64,000 nucleotides of DNA, from the NCBI RefSeq assembly GCF_049615385.1, contig NZ_JBMZFL010000010.1, one strand, 5' to 3'. The stretch comes from Aequoribacter sp049615385. GTDB lineage: Bacteria; Pseudomonadota; Gammaproteobacteria; Pseudomonadales; Halieaceae. The notes below the pieces were generated by a model, which made no database searches, had not been told where the DNA came from, and worked only from the letters and a program-made list of their open reading frames with translations. Of the stretch, positions 17,489 to 25,308 are shown piece after piece. Numbering within the stretch: position 1 is the first letter of the stretch; each line of letters opens with the position of its first letter. The position numbers were made by a program, and so were the translations under genes.

Positions 17489-17719
17489 AATTTCAGTGTC
17501 TTGGCCGTGAGAACGTCCAGTTCGACAAATCACGACTCAGGAGTGATTTGGTCGCGGGAGCGCAGCGACGGCGCCCCGAAGGGGTTCTAACGCGGGAGGC
17601 AACCGCGTTGGAAACCATCGTGCCAGTTTACCCGTTGATCTAGAATGTTGCGTTCACCGTCCGTAAGGTCGGGGCTAAGTTAATTTCAGTGTCTTGGCCG
17701 TGAGAACGTCCAGTTCGAC
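17464..17719. repeat. 63-bp direct repeat flanking a chain of hairpins
   Basis: Copies at 17464-17526 and 17657-17719 are identical except for about three bases in the T-run, with a 193-bp period. Between them are four consecutive inverted repeats: CAAATCAC/GTGATTTG (17526-17550), GTCGC/GCGAC (17551-17569), CCCC-GAA-GGGG (17574-17584) and AACGCGG/CCGCGTT (17589-17609). The stretch 17450-17782 has no gene. It may be a structured RNA, a REP-like element, or the scar of an inserted element. Confidence 0.75.
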
Positions 17720-17782
17720 CAATTCTAAATTTGAACACCTTGTGCTAACATTTGTCGTCACAAGCATGCTGGGGTCGTGATT

Positions 17783-18067
17783 ATGGAAACAAGAATTCAG
17801 TTTCGGGTTAATGAAGAGACGAAAAGGTTGGCGCAATTAATGGCTGAGAGTCAAGGTAGGACTTTGAGTGATGCCTGTAGAGAGTTAACTGAGCAGCTTG
17901 CTGATGCTCAGCGTCAGGCACAAGCGCATGAGAGGTGGCTTACTGAACAGGTCAATGAAGCGTTCAATAAATATGATGCTGGAGAGTCTGTGTTCTTCAG
18001 TAACGACGAAGCGTCTGCAAAAATGCAGAATTTTAAAGCGAGCATCAAGGCTCAAAATGCCCAATGA
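17783..18067 (+). CDS. RelB/DinJ-type antitoxin
   Basis: The protein has 94 residues. The N-terminus METRIQFRVNEETKRLAQLM looks like a ribbon-helix-helix DNA-binding segment of RelB/DinJ antitoxins, followed by a charged helical tail (about residues 35-94) that would wrap the toxin. The ATG at 17783 is used; a GTG at 17777 adds two residues. The stop overlaps the toxin start as ATGA. It probably represses its own promoter. The assignment to a family rests on pattern and context. Confidence 0.82.
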   Translation: METRIQFRVNEETKRLAQLMAESQGRTLSDACRELTEQLADAQRQAQAHERWLTEQVNEAFNKYDAGESVFFSNDEASAKMQNFKASIKAQNAQ

Positions 18068-18339
18068 TTGTATGGGAACAAAAGGCACTGGAAGACCGCC
18101 AGAAGATTTTTGAATATTTGTATGGATTTAACCCCGTAGCCGCTGAAAGAACCGATGACCTGATCGAATCAGCGGCACTGAATTTAGGTGAATACCCTGA
18201 AATGGGGGTCAAAAGGCAAGGGGTGAGAGGCAGACTCTTAATTGTTCCCGCCATATCTGTTGTGCTCTCTTATCTGAGCGATAATCAGACCATTCGCGTG
18301 ATGCGCGTACTTCATCAACGGCAGCAGTTCCCGCCGTAA
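18064..18339 (+). CDS. RelE/ParE-family toxin
   Basis: The protein has 91 residues. The motif pattern WEQKALEDRQKIFEYLY near the N-terminus, VRGRLLIVP in the middle and VMRVLHQRQQFP at the end is that of RelE/ParE toxins. Members either cleave mRNA on the ribosome (RelE) or poison gyrase (ParE); which applies cannot be decided here. It is translationally coupled to the antitoxin by a 4-bp overlap. The pair sits directly after the tRNA-Arg/repeat region, a common landing place for such modules. Confidence 0.85.
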   Translation: MIVWEQKALEDRQKIFEYLYGFNPVAAERTDDLIESAALNLGEYPEMGVKRQGVRGRLLIVPAISVVLSYLSDNQTIRVMRVLHQRQQFPP

Positions 18340-18388
18340 ATGGGGACTTTAATGTGTGGTCCAAAGCAGCATATCGGAAAGACTGCCC

Positions 18389-19912
18389 TTACCGCCGGTG
18401 TTCCTGACGCAAGATAAACTTCTGCACCTTGCCGGTACTGTTGCGTGGCAATGCGTCCAAAAACTTAAGTTGCTTGGGCCATTTGTACTTGGCTAGGCGC
18501 GGAGCACAGTGCTCGTGTAAAGTGTCCAGCGTTAAAGACTCGCCCGCTTTAAGAACAACAACAGCGCAGCCCACTTCGCCCCAGCGGTCATCAGGTACAC
18601 CAATAACCGCAACTTCTGCAATGCAGGCTAGCTCATACAAAGCAGCTTCCACCTCAGCGGGATAGACGTTCTCGCCGCCAGAAATGTACATATCTTTTAT
18701 TCGGTCTTCGATCGCTAGACAACCATCCGGGTCCAAGCGACCGATATCACCGGATTGAAACCAACCATCGTAAAAGGCGTCTTCGGTGGCATCATCTCGC
18801 CGCCAATAGCCGGGAGTGACCATTGCTCCGCGCATCCAAATCTCGCCAAGCTCTCCGTTGTCCGCTTCTTTCTGTTCTGAGCGCATCACCTTAAAGTCAC
18901 AATATTTTAAGGGTGGGCTGGTGTAGCCGAGTTTTTCGGGTAGATCTTCCGCACGGGTAATGCAAATAATCCCCGACGTTTCGGTAAGACCATACACTTC
19001 GCGTAGGACAATGCCTTTTTGCATCCAAGTATCTAGTAGAGCAGGTGGCACTGATTCAGCTCCGGTAGAGGCCGATGCGATGCGCGTAAAGTTGGTTGCA
19101 TCGCAGTCAGGGTGAGCTGCCAGCGCGTTCCAGATAGCAGGCACGGCACCGAGGTGCGTTATTGCTAATGCGTCGTCGTTGATACAAGCGAGCATCTCTC
19201 CAGGTTCAAACGCCCGTGCAAGCACCATGGGGCGGCCCGTGTACAAACACAGCAATACTGATTGCATGCCACCGATGTGGAACAGCGGCATGACGTTGTA
19301 GAAGGTCGAATGTGCATCGATGTGGCTGGTTTGCTGAATATTCAAGGCGCCGGCTTGCATCATTCTGTGAGTGTAAATCACCCCTTTTGGGCGGCCTGTT
19401 GTGCCCGATGAATACATGATCATTGCGTAGGTGTCGCCATCAAGGCCCACCGTTTGATTCAAGCGCTTGTCAGAAAACAGTGACTCGTACCCAGAAGCAG
19501 TACCGTCACACTGCGTGGTAATTGTAGCCAACCAAGGTAGCTGCTCTTGCACTGCCAAAGCGACGGGTGCAAAGGCATGGTCGCAGATCAACAGTTTGGG
19601 TTCAGCGTCGCCGATAATATAACTCAGCTCGTCGGGCGTTAAACGAAAGTTCAAAGGTACGTACACGGCGCCAATGCGCTGCGTGGCGCACAGTATTTCG
19701 ATGGTATCTGTACTGTTTAACCCTAAATACGCTACGCGGTCACCGCGCTCGATACCGCGTTGGTTCAGTGCTGCCGCCAGTTGCGATACGCGTTCGTGAA
19801 ACTTCAACCACGTAAATTTTCGCCGCGAGTGATACTCGATAAATGCCGTCTTGTTAGGCTGCATTCGAGCTTGGGTCTCTACCCAGTCGATATAAAACGC
19901 ATCGTGATTCAT
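18389..19912 (-). CDS. AMP-dependent acyl-CoA ligase (second copy)
   Basis: This 507-residue ANL enzyme has P-loop MYSSGTTGRPKGVIYTHRM, hinge QSGDIGRLDPDGCLAIEDR, KDMYISGGENVYPAEVE and catalytic lysine in PRNSTGKVQKF. It activates a carboxylic acid to its CoA thioester, probably a fatty or related acid. It is diverged from the ligase at 3937-5505 and stands alone, convergent with the toxin gene, 50 bp away. The substrate is unknown. Confidence 0.9.
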   Translation of the reverse strand: MNHDAFYIDWVETQARMQPNKTAFIEYHSRRKFTWLKFHERVSQLAAALNQRGIERGDRVAYLGLNSTDTIEILCATQRIGAVYVPLNFRLTPDELSYIIGDAEPKLLICDHAFAPVALAVQEQLPWLATITTQCDGTASGYESLFSDKRLNQTVGLDGDTYAMIMYSSGTTGRPKGVIYTHRMMQAGALNIQQTSHIDAHSTFYNVMPLFHIGGMQSVLLCLYTGRPMVLARAFEPGEMLACINDDALAITHLGAVPAIWNALAAHPDCDATNFTRIASASTGAESVPPALLDTWMQKGIVLREVYGLTETSGIICITRAEDLPEKLGYTSPPLKYCDFKVMRSEQKEADNGELGEIWMRGAMVTPGYWRRDDATEDAFYDGWFQSGDIGRLDPDGCLAIEDRIKDMYISGGENVYPAEVEAALYELACIAEVAVIGVPDDRWGEVGCAVVVLKAGESLTLDTLHEHCAPRLAKYKWPKQLKFLDALPRNSTGKVQKFILRQEHRR

Positions 19913-20007
19913 TCGGTAGAGCCTTGTTATTATCAGAAAAGTCTGGGTATTGTGCCACGCTTATTCGTGAGTGCCCAAAATTGAAGCGTCACATGGTGGA
20001 GGCGCTG

Positions 20008-20688
20008 TTACCGCAAGTTTAGAGCTTTGTCTCGATCTCTCCAGTCTGGCATATGTTGGGTCATTATGGCTTGAAAACGGCCGCCGTGGCCCGGCTCGAT
20101 GAGGTGTACAAGCTCATGAACCAAAACCAATTCGAGCTGTTCGATGGGTTTCTCTGCAAGCCAAAGGTTCAGCCAGATACGTTGCTTGGGAATATTGCAG
20201 CTCCCCCACCGTGTACGCATTTTTTTTACGCGGTATTCGTTGGCTGAGACCTTTAATGTGTGTTCCCAGTGAGGGGCTAGTTGTTTGATTTTTTGCGAGA
20301 GTTCATCTCGATAGTATTGGTCGAGTACTTGCTCTTGTTGTATTTCGTCATCCCCAGGTAAGAGCGTGATGCGGAGAACGTCGGGTGGATCTTGCGTGAC
20401 TGCGCGCTTTTTTCCTCGCTCTATTTGCAGCCGCACTTGCTCGCCCCATAGCTTGATGCTGCCGGGTGGGGGCTGGTTACTTGCTCGTCGTTTTCGCGCC
20501 GCACGCTGTTTTTGTAAAATCCAATGCGACTTTTCCCGTAAAAAAGTTTCGATGGCGCGCATTTTGGTGCCTTTGGGCGCCGAGATTTTTACTCGGCCGC
20601 TGTCGCGTTCTATGCGCAGATACAAATGCTTTATTGGTTTAAACGTAATATCCACATTGCTCAGCGCACTTGTTATCGCCTTGGTCAT
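20008..20688 (-). CDS. YgjP-like (DUF45) zinc metallopeptidase
   Basis: This 226-residue protein belongs to the YgjP/DUF45 family, a WLM-type metalloprotease relative. The zinc motif HELVHLIEPGHGGRFQAIM includes HExxH plus the third His. Upstream, RTRWGSCN is the family hallmark. No signal peptide is seen, so it acts in the cytosol. The natural substrate is not known. It lies 2 bp downstream of the nuclease gene on the same strand, so the two may share a transcript. Confidence 0.88.
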   Translation of the reverse strand: MTKAITSALSNVDITFKPIKHLYLRIERDSGRVKISAPKGTKMRAIETFLREKSHWILQKQRAARKRRASNQPPPGSIKLWGEQVRLQIERGKKRAVTQDPPDVLRITLLPGDDEIQQEQVLDQYYRDELSQKIKQLAPHWEHTLKVSANEYRVKKMRTRWGSCNIPKQRIWLNLWLAEKPIEQLELVLVHELVHLIEPGHGGRFQAIMTQHMPDWRDRDKALNLR

Positions 20689-20690
20689 GG

Positions 20691-21467
20691 TCAGTTAACA
20701 TCTTGCTCGCGTAATACCTGATTAAGGTACGCGGCAATTCGTATACCCGCCTGTATCAGCCGTTCGTTCACAGTGCCGATGTGTTGGTAGGGATATTCGT
20801 AGTAAAGCTTATCGTTTTCAGGGTAAATGGTGTCTCGGATTGCAGTGCTTTCGTCTATCCATATTTCCGGATTGGTCGTCGTATATTCTTGAATGAGCGT
20901 ATTGTCGATTTTTCGGCTGAGAAATTGCGTGTATTCGGTATACGATAAATTTTGTGATTCGATCATTTGCGTGTCCCAAACTCTGTGCAGGTTTGAGGGC
21001 TCACTAAAATAGCTTACTTTAAAGTCGTTACCGCCTCGGTCGGTGCCGTTTCCCGCGTGCAGTGGTTGATGTAAGTCGCCAATAATGTGAACCACAAATC
21101 GAAGCGCTGTGGCTTTCTCCTCGCGAGACGCAGTCTTCGACTGCAGTTGGGCAGTGAATTGCTGCAAGCCTGTCATGGCATCACCCTGGGGCGGCGCTCC
21201 GACTTCGTGGTAGTGCTTGTGGGGCGGGACGGTAACGTAATGCAGTGGGGAGGATTTACGCCAGAACGGGTCGTTGCTAGAACGCATAAAGTCTGGCCAT
21301 GTTGATGCTTCAGCGAGGGATTCATTACCGATAATATCTTCAATTTTTGCTTGCGCCTCGCTACTCAGTAAGGAGCTTGCGATGGCGCCGGTTATGCGGT
21401 GACCATTTTGCCCCCAAGCGAGTGCTAGGGAGGGGGTCAGCAACAATAAAAAGAGTACAATTCTCAT
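20691..21467 (-). CDS. Secreted S1/P1-type nuclease
   Basis: This 258-residue protein has a signal peptide (MRIVLFLLLLTPSLALA) predicted to leave a mature N-terminus WGQNGHRI, the Trp whose backbone coordinates zinc in P1 nuclease. The zinc motif HVIGDLHQPLHAG and the later GGNDFKV and NLHRVWD blocks are intact. It should cleave single-stranded RNA or DNA in the periplasm or outside the cell, probably for phosphate or nucleoside scavenging. Confidence 0.92.
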   Translation of the reverse strand: MRIVLFLLLLTPSLALAWGQNGHRITGAIASSLLSSEAQAKIEDIIGNESLAEASTWPDFMRSSNDPFWRKSSPLHYVTVPPHKHYHEVGAPPQGDAMTGLQQFTAQLQSKTASREEKATALRFVVHIIGDLHQPLHAGNGTDRGGNDFKVSYFSEPSNLHRVWDTQMIESQNLSYTEYTQFLSRKIDNTLIQEYTTTNPEIWIDESTAIRDTIYPENDKLYYEYPYQHIGTVNERLIQAGIRIAAYLNQVLREQDVN

Positions 21468-21558
21468 GGAGACGGCCTTTGAAAGTAGAGAGTCGAGATT
21501 AAACCCAGATTAGGTCAACATGTTAAGTCTTTTGGCGACTCGGTCACAAATATTTCAC

Positions 21559-21590
21559 GTTCAGCGCCCGTTCAGCTTGGTCACGATAAT
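21559..21590 (+). promoter_or_regulatory. Candidate response-regulator box and promoter
   Basis: GTTCAGC occurs twice, at 21559-21565 and 21570-21576, with an 11-bp period. GATAAT at 21585-21590 follows eight bases after the second copy. Tandem half-sites one helical turn apart just before a -10 box are typical of OmpR/PhoP-family activators, and such a regulator is encoded in this operon. Confidence 0.5.
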
Positions 21591-21622
21591 CTGAGACTAC
21601 ACAGCCACAGGAGGGCGTGAAT

Positions 21623-22180
21623 ATGAACCTAAACAACCCAATTAATTCTCGTATGTTGCGGTACTCACGTTGGATGGCGTCCGCCGCGATGGTATCGGTT
21701 TGTGCAAATATCGCAGTCGCTGGGTCTCAGATTATTGAGGCACCTATTACCGACGTCACTAAGATCGTAGAGCGGGTAGAGGAGCGCATTCCCTTTGAGA
21801 GTTGCCACGTGCAGCGTGTCGTAGTCCCAAGTTCTAGCTGGTCAGATAGCATGACACCGGTGCTAACCGGTGGTTTGATTGGTGGCGCAATTGGTAGCGA
21901 GATTGGGCGTAATAGTAAGCGTAAATCGCTCATTATTGGCGCGAGTGCGCTATTGGGTGGTTCCATTGGTCGCGATATATATCGTAGCTCAAATCATCAT
22001 TCGAGCCCAAAATATCGAACCCGAGAGGTGTGTGATACGGATTATCGAATTCGTGAATATCAGCAAGTCACGGGTTATCGAGTTCGCTACGAGTACAACG
22101 GTAGCGTGTACGAAGCCATCACAGACTCGCATCCTGGTGCTACAATGCCGATTGAGGTATCCGTGACACCTTTGCACTAG
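21623..22180 (+). CDS. Glycine-zipper 2TM surface protein
   Basis: The protein has 185 residues. After a signal-like N-terminus (hydrophobic segment around residues 15-33) it has a glycine zipper: GGLIGGAIGSEIGRN and GASALLGGSIGRDIY, about residues 78-118. Such proteins sit in the envelope. The C-terminal part holds a conserved Cys and YRVRYEYNGSVYEA. ATG 21623 was chosen over GTG 21617 because AGGAGGG at 21609-21615 is properly spaced only for the former. It is first in an operon with a two-component system, so it may be a signal or stress target. Confidence 0.82.
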   Translation: MNLNNPINSRMLRYSRWMASAAMVSVCANIAVAGSQIIEAPITDVTKIVERVEERIPFESCHVQRVVVPSSSWSDSMTPVLTGGLIGGAIGSEIGRNSKRKSLIIGASALLGGSIGRDIYRSSNHHSSPKYRTREVCDTDYRIREYQQVTGYRVRYEYNGSVYEAITDSHPGATMPIEVSVTPLH

Positions 22181-22214
22181 AACTGTTATTGCGAGTTTGA
22201 TCAGGAGGTAAGTA

Positions 22215-22529
22215 ATGTCAGCCAGTCGTTGCCTTATGGGTGTTCTGTTTGCCTCCTTTCTGCTCACGACCGTTGCGCCCCAATGCCTCGCGTGGTCTCG
22301 TTACCAAGCAGAGCAAAGCTCCGTTCCATCGGGTGCGAGAGTCTTGGTGCCGACTCCTCAGCGCAGTTTGATTGCTCCTAAAATCGCCAATAAAGAAAAG
22401 GCCGCTGTTGCGAAAGCTGTCGAACAGCACGGTGGCAAAGCGTTGGGGGTTGCCGCGGTTGAAGGCGGTTACAAGGTTCGATTGCTGCTGCCTGAAGGTC
22501 GCCTTAAAACTGTTTTTGTTGAGCTTTGA
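22215..22529 (+). CDS. Small exported protein with PepSY-like C-terminus
   Basis: This 104-residue protein has a signal peptide (residues 1-26, ending in CLA-W). The C-terminal half, with VAKAVEQHGGKALGVAAVEG and YKVRLLLPEGRLKTVFVE, resembles the compact PepSY domain often found next to OmpR-type two-component genes. It lies 3 bp before the regulator start. A role as periplasmic modulator of the sensor kinase is inference from position. Confidence 0.72.
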   Translation: MSASRCLMGVLFASFLLTTVAPQCLAWSRYQAEQSSVPSGARVLVPTPQRSLIAPKIANKEKAAVAKAVEQHGGKALGVAAVEGGYKVRLLLPEGRLKTVFVEL

Positions 22530-22532
22530 CTT

Positions 22533-23219
22533 GTGCGGGTCTTAGTCGTAGAAGACGAGCCGCGTTTACGCGAGGGTTTAGTTAAGTCTTTGCATCAATC
22601 AAGTTTCGCCTGTGTGGAGGCTGGTAGCGCTACAGAGGCGCAGTACAGTGTCGACAATTATCCATGCGACCTTATCCTCTTAGACTTGGGTTTGCCAGAC
22701 GGTGAGGGGTTAGCATTGGTGCGCCGCTGGCGCGACCAAGGGCTAGATCTGCCGATAATTATTTTGACTGCTCGAGCCGATTGGCAGGATAAAGTGTCCG
22801 GGCTGGAAGCGGGCGCCGACGACTACGTGACCAAGCCTTTCCGAGTAGAGGAGGTTGTGGCTCGCATCAAAGTAGCATTGCGGCGAGTGGGAGGTCGCGC
22901 CACGGAACGTTCGGATTTTGTGGGTGGGGTCACGATTAATTTCGATGCCAGGCGGGTGTGGGTCGGTAAGCAAGAACTCTCGCTCACCTCGTTCGAGTTT
23001 AATCTTCTCGCCCTACTGGCCCAGTCGCCGGGTGCGGTTCGGTCAAAAGCTGACTTGGCTGAGCATTTGTACGATGCAGATGAAGACCGCGAAAGTAATG
23101 TACTAGAGGTCTTGGTTGGTAGGTTACGCAAAAAATTCGCGTCGGCAATGCCTGACGTGGTTATCGAAACAGTTCGTGGATCGGGCTACCGTTTTGCGCT
23201 TGAGAGCAAAGGCCAATGA
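22533..23219 (+). CDS. OmpR/PhoP-family response regulator
   Basis: This 228-residue protein has a receiver domain with phospho-acceptor Asp51 (LILLDLGLPDGEG), the acidic pair in VEDEP and Lys in YVTKPF. It is followed by a winged-helix C-terminal domain (ESNVLEVLVGRLRKKF, VRGSGYRF). It starts with GTG and overlaps the kinase gene by 4 bp. The tandem GTTCAGC boxes upstream of the operon are the natural candidate target. Confidence 0.95.
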   Translation: MRVLVVEDEPRLREGLVKSLHQSSFACVEAGSATEAQYSVDNYPCDLILLDLGLPDGEGLALVRRWRDQGLDLPIIILTARADWQDKVSGLEAGADDYVTKPFRVEEVVARIKVALRRVGGRATERSDFVGGVTINFDARRVWVGKQELSLTSFEFNLLALLAQSPGAVRSKADLAEHLYDADEDRESNVLEVLVGRLRKKFASAMPDVVIETVRGSGYRFALESKGQ

Positions 23220-24550
23220 GATGGCCGAAATCGATGTTAGCGCGAGCGCTGGCGAGCAGTTCAGCCCTGTTGATACTGATTTTGCTTGGCGGAGTCTACC
23301 TATTTGAGCGTCAAGCCGAGCATCGAGCCTACGCCGAGCAGGCTGAACGTTTGAAGCTTCATCTCTACAACTTGTTGGCGCAGGCAGAGTTTGGTTCGAC
23401 GTTATCGATGCCGATAAATTTATTGGATGCGCGTTATGAGGAGCAGGGATCCGGCTTGATGGCTTGGGCGCTAGACGAAGCTGGCGATACGGCGTGGATG
23501 TCTGTGTCGACACCCAGCCCATTGTCGGCATCAATGCTTGGCAGTGTGAAACAATTAGATCGAGAGCCCGGTGAGTTTAGTTTTGCCATTAATCCCGATG
23601 TAGCCCTGCATGTCGCTCATTACCGAGTGCTTTGGGATACCCCATCCGGTGCAACGCGTCAAACGCGATTTTTTGTAGCCGAATCTACTCAAGACCTGAT
23701 TGCAGGGTTACAACAAATGCGCGAACAGGTAAGGGTTATTGCTGGCTTACTCTTCATCGTTGTTCTCAGCGTCCAATCGATGGTTATTCTGTGGAGTACT
23801 CGGCCACTGAAACAACTCGGAAAGCAAGTTCAGGAGATTGAACAGGGTATTCGAGCCGAGCTTAGTGGTGAGTGGCCGACAGAACTTGGACCACTGAGTG
23901 AAAATTTGAATATTTTGTTGCGAGGCGAGCAAGATCGTCGCGATCGTATTCGTAAAACGTTGGGTGATTTGGCGCATTCTTTAAAAACCCCTCTCGCGGT
24001 ATTAAAGAGTTTGCAAACACAAGACCAAACGCTTGCCTCGGAGCTGCACGAGCAAGTCAGTCGTATGGATGAAATGGTGCAGTGGCAGCTTCAGCGTGCA
24101 GTCGGTGGCGCTCGGAATGTCCTATCTAAGACGGCATTAGTCGCAGTGGTGGAGCGCTTGCGTGCGACTCTGCTAAGAGTCTACAGTGATAGGGATTTAA
24201 GTATTGATGTGCAGGTGGGCGATGTCGCAGTTCGTATGGATGAGCGTGACTTGTTGGAACTGCTGGGCAATGTCATGGATAACGCCTGTAAGTACTGTCG
24301 CTCCCGAGTGGTCGTAAGTATGACGACTGAGGGTGTTAACAAGGTGATCCTAGTCAGCGACGACGGCGACGGTATTTCTCCTGATTTGCGGTCCTTGTTA
24401 TTAGAGCGGGGCGAGCGGGCGGACCGTCGCCAACCAGGGCAAGGGTTGGGGTTAGCTCTAACCGTCGATATTGTGTCGAGCTACGGGGGTCGAGTGGAGA
24501 TTACGGAGTCTGAGTTGGGCGGTGCGCAGGTGGCTTTGTGGCTGACTTAA
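23216..24550 (+). CDS. Membrane sensor histidine kinase
   Basis: This 444-residue kinase has a first transmembrane helix at about residues 9-29, a periplasmic domain of about 145 residues, a second helix near residues 176-193, a HAMP-like linker, the phospho-acceptor H-box LGDLAHSLKTPLAVLKS and an HATPase domain (DDGDGISPDLRSLL, GQGLGLALTVDIVSSYGG). The layout resembles PhoQ-type kinases. The ligand is unknown. Its last 13 bp overlap the pxpB start, so regulator, kinase and pxpB are probably translated from one message. Confidence 0.94.
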   Translation: MRWPKSMLARALASSSALLILILLGGVYLFERQAEHRAYAEQAERLKLHLYNLLAQAEFGSTLSMPINLLDARYEEQGSGLMAWALDEAGDTAWMSVSTPSPLSASMLGSVKQLDREPGEFSFAINPDVALHVAHYRVLWDTPSGATRQTRFFVAESTQDLIAGLQQMREQVRVIAGLLFIVVLSVQSMVILWSTRPLKQLGKQVQEIEQGIRAELSGEWPTELGPLSENLNILLRGEQDRRDRIRKTLGDLAHSLKTPLAVLKSLQTQDQTLASELHEQVSRMDEMVQWQLQRAVGGARNVLSKTALVAVVERLRATLLRVYSDRDLSIDVQVGDVAVRMDERDLLELLGNVMDNACKYCRSRVVVSMTTEGVNKVILVSDDGDGISPDLRSLLLERGERADRRQPGQGLGLALTVDIVSSYGGRVEITESELGGAQVALWLT

Positions 24551-25191
24551 AGCTTGAGTTTAAACGTTTGGGCGAAGATTGGGTTTTATTGCGCTTTGGC
24601 CATGCTATTTGCGATGAGACCACCGAGCGCGTGCGACAGGCGTATGTCAGTATGCAGGCCCTGGATTTCGTCTGCGAGTGCATCCCAACCTACACAGATC
24701 TTGCTATTCGTCCGAGAGGCGAGGCGCTGTTGTGGGGGGGCGAGGAGTGGCGGATGTTGATATCTTCGTCGACTCAGGAGAGGCAACTAGCCCCCGGTCG
24801 ACTCATAGAAATGCCTGTGCGATTTGCGCACTTAGACGATGACGCCTTCGACCTGCAGTCTTACTCGCAGCAGATAGGACTGTCGATCGATGCCACCATT
24901 GCAAAGCTCTTAGCCACGGAGTTTAAAGTTGCCATGATTGGATTTTTACCGGGCATGCCATACTTTTCGGGTTTGCCAGAGCATTTGCATCTGCCTCGTC
25001 GCCAACATTTAGCGACGGCTGTTCCTGGCACCTTCGCGATTGGCGGACAGCAAGCGGGATTTTTGCCTAATCAAACACTGACCGGCTGGTGGCGATTGGG
25101 CGCAACTGACGCCTCCATTTTTACGCTTGAGCGCGAGCCACAAGGCTTGTTTCAAATCGGTGATCGAGTCCGATTATTAAGGGCTGATTAA
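24538..25191 (+). CDS. pxpB: 5-oxoprolinase subunit PxpB (KipI family)
   Basis: This 217-residue protein has the family core FLPGMPYFSGLPEHLHLPRR and the VPGTFAIGGQQAGFLPNQT block of KipI/AHS1 proteins. PxpB works with PxpA and PxpC in ATP-dependent opening of 5-oxoproline to glutamate. The GTG start overlaps the kinase gene. pxpC lies 3.2 kb downstream beyond a TonB receptor, and pxpA is not seen in the window. The older annotation as allophanate hydrolase subunit 1 is less likely without urea carboxylase. Confidence 0.9.
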   Translation: MADLKLEFKRLGEDWVLLRFGHAICDETTERVRQAYVSMQALDFVCECIPTYTDLAIRPRGEALLWGGEEWRMLISSSTQERQLAPGRLIEMPVRFAHLDDDAFDLQSYSQQIGLSIDATIAKLLATEFKVAMIGFLPGMPYFSGLPEHLHLPRRQHLATAVPGTFAIGGQQAGFLPNQTLTGWWRLGATDASIFTLEREPQGLFQIGDRVRLLRAD

Positions 25192-25241
25192 ACCACTCGT
25201 CATCAAAATGTAAAAAACAGCCCTTTCGCAAAAATTTGGTG

Positions 25242-25270
25242 TTGTCAGCGGACAAAAAGCTGGTTAATGT
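25242..25270 (+). promoter_or_regulatory. Possible promoter of the TonB-dependent receptor
   Basis: TTGTCA (25242-25247) and TAATGT (25265-25270) are 17 bp apart in the 117-bp gap before the receptor gene. An AAGGAG box at about 25297 precedes its ATG. This suggests the receptor can be expressed separately from the two-component operon. Confidence 0.4.
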
Positions 25271-25308
25271 TGACTTGCCTCACATAATTATAACGAAGGA
25301 GTCACATC

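Noticed and set aside
17373..18339. Genomic island integrated at tRNA-Arg
   Set aside because: There is no integrase, and the tRNA 3' end is not repeated downstream within the window; the 63-bp repeat lies outside the tRNA itself.
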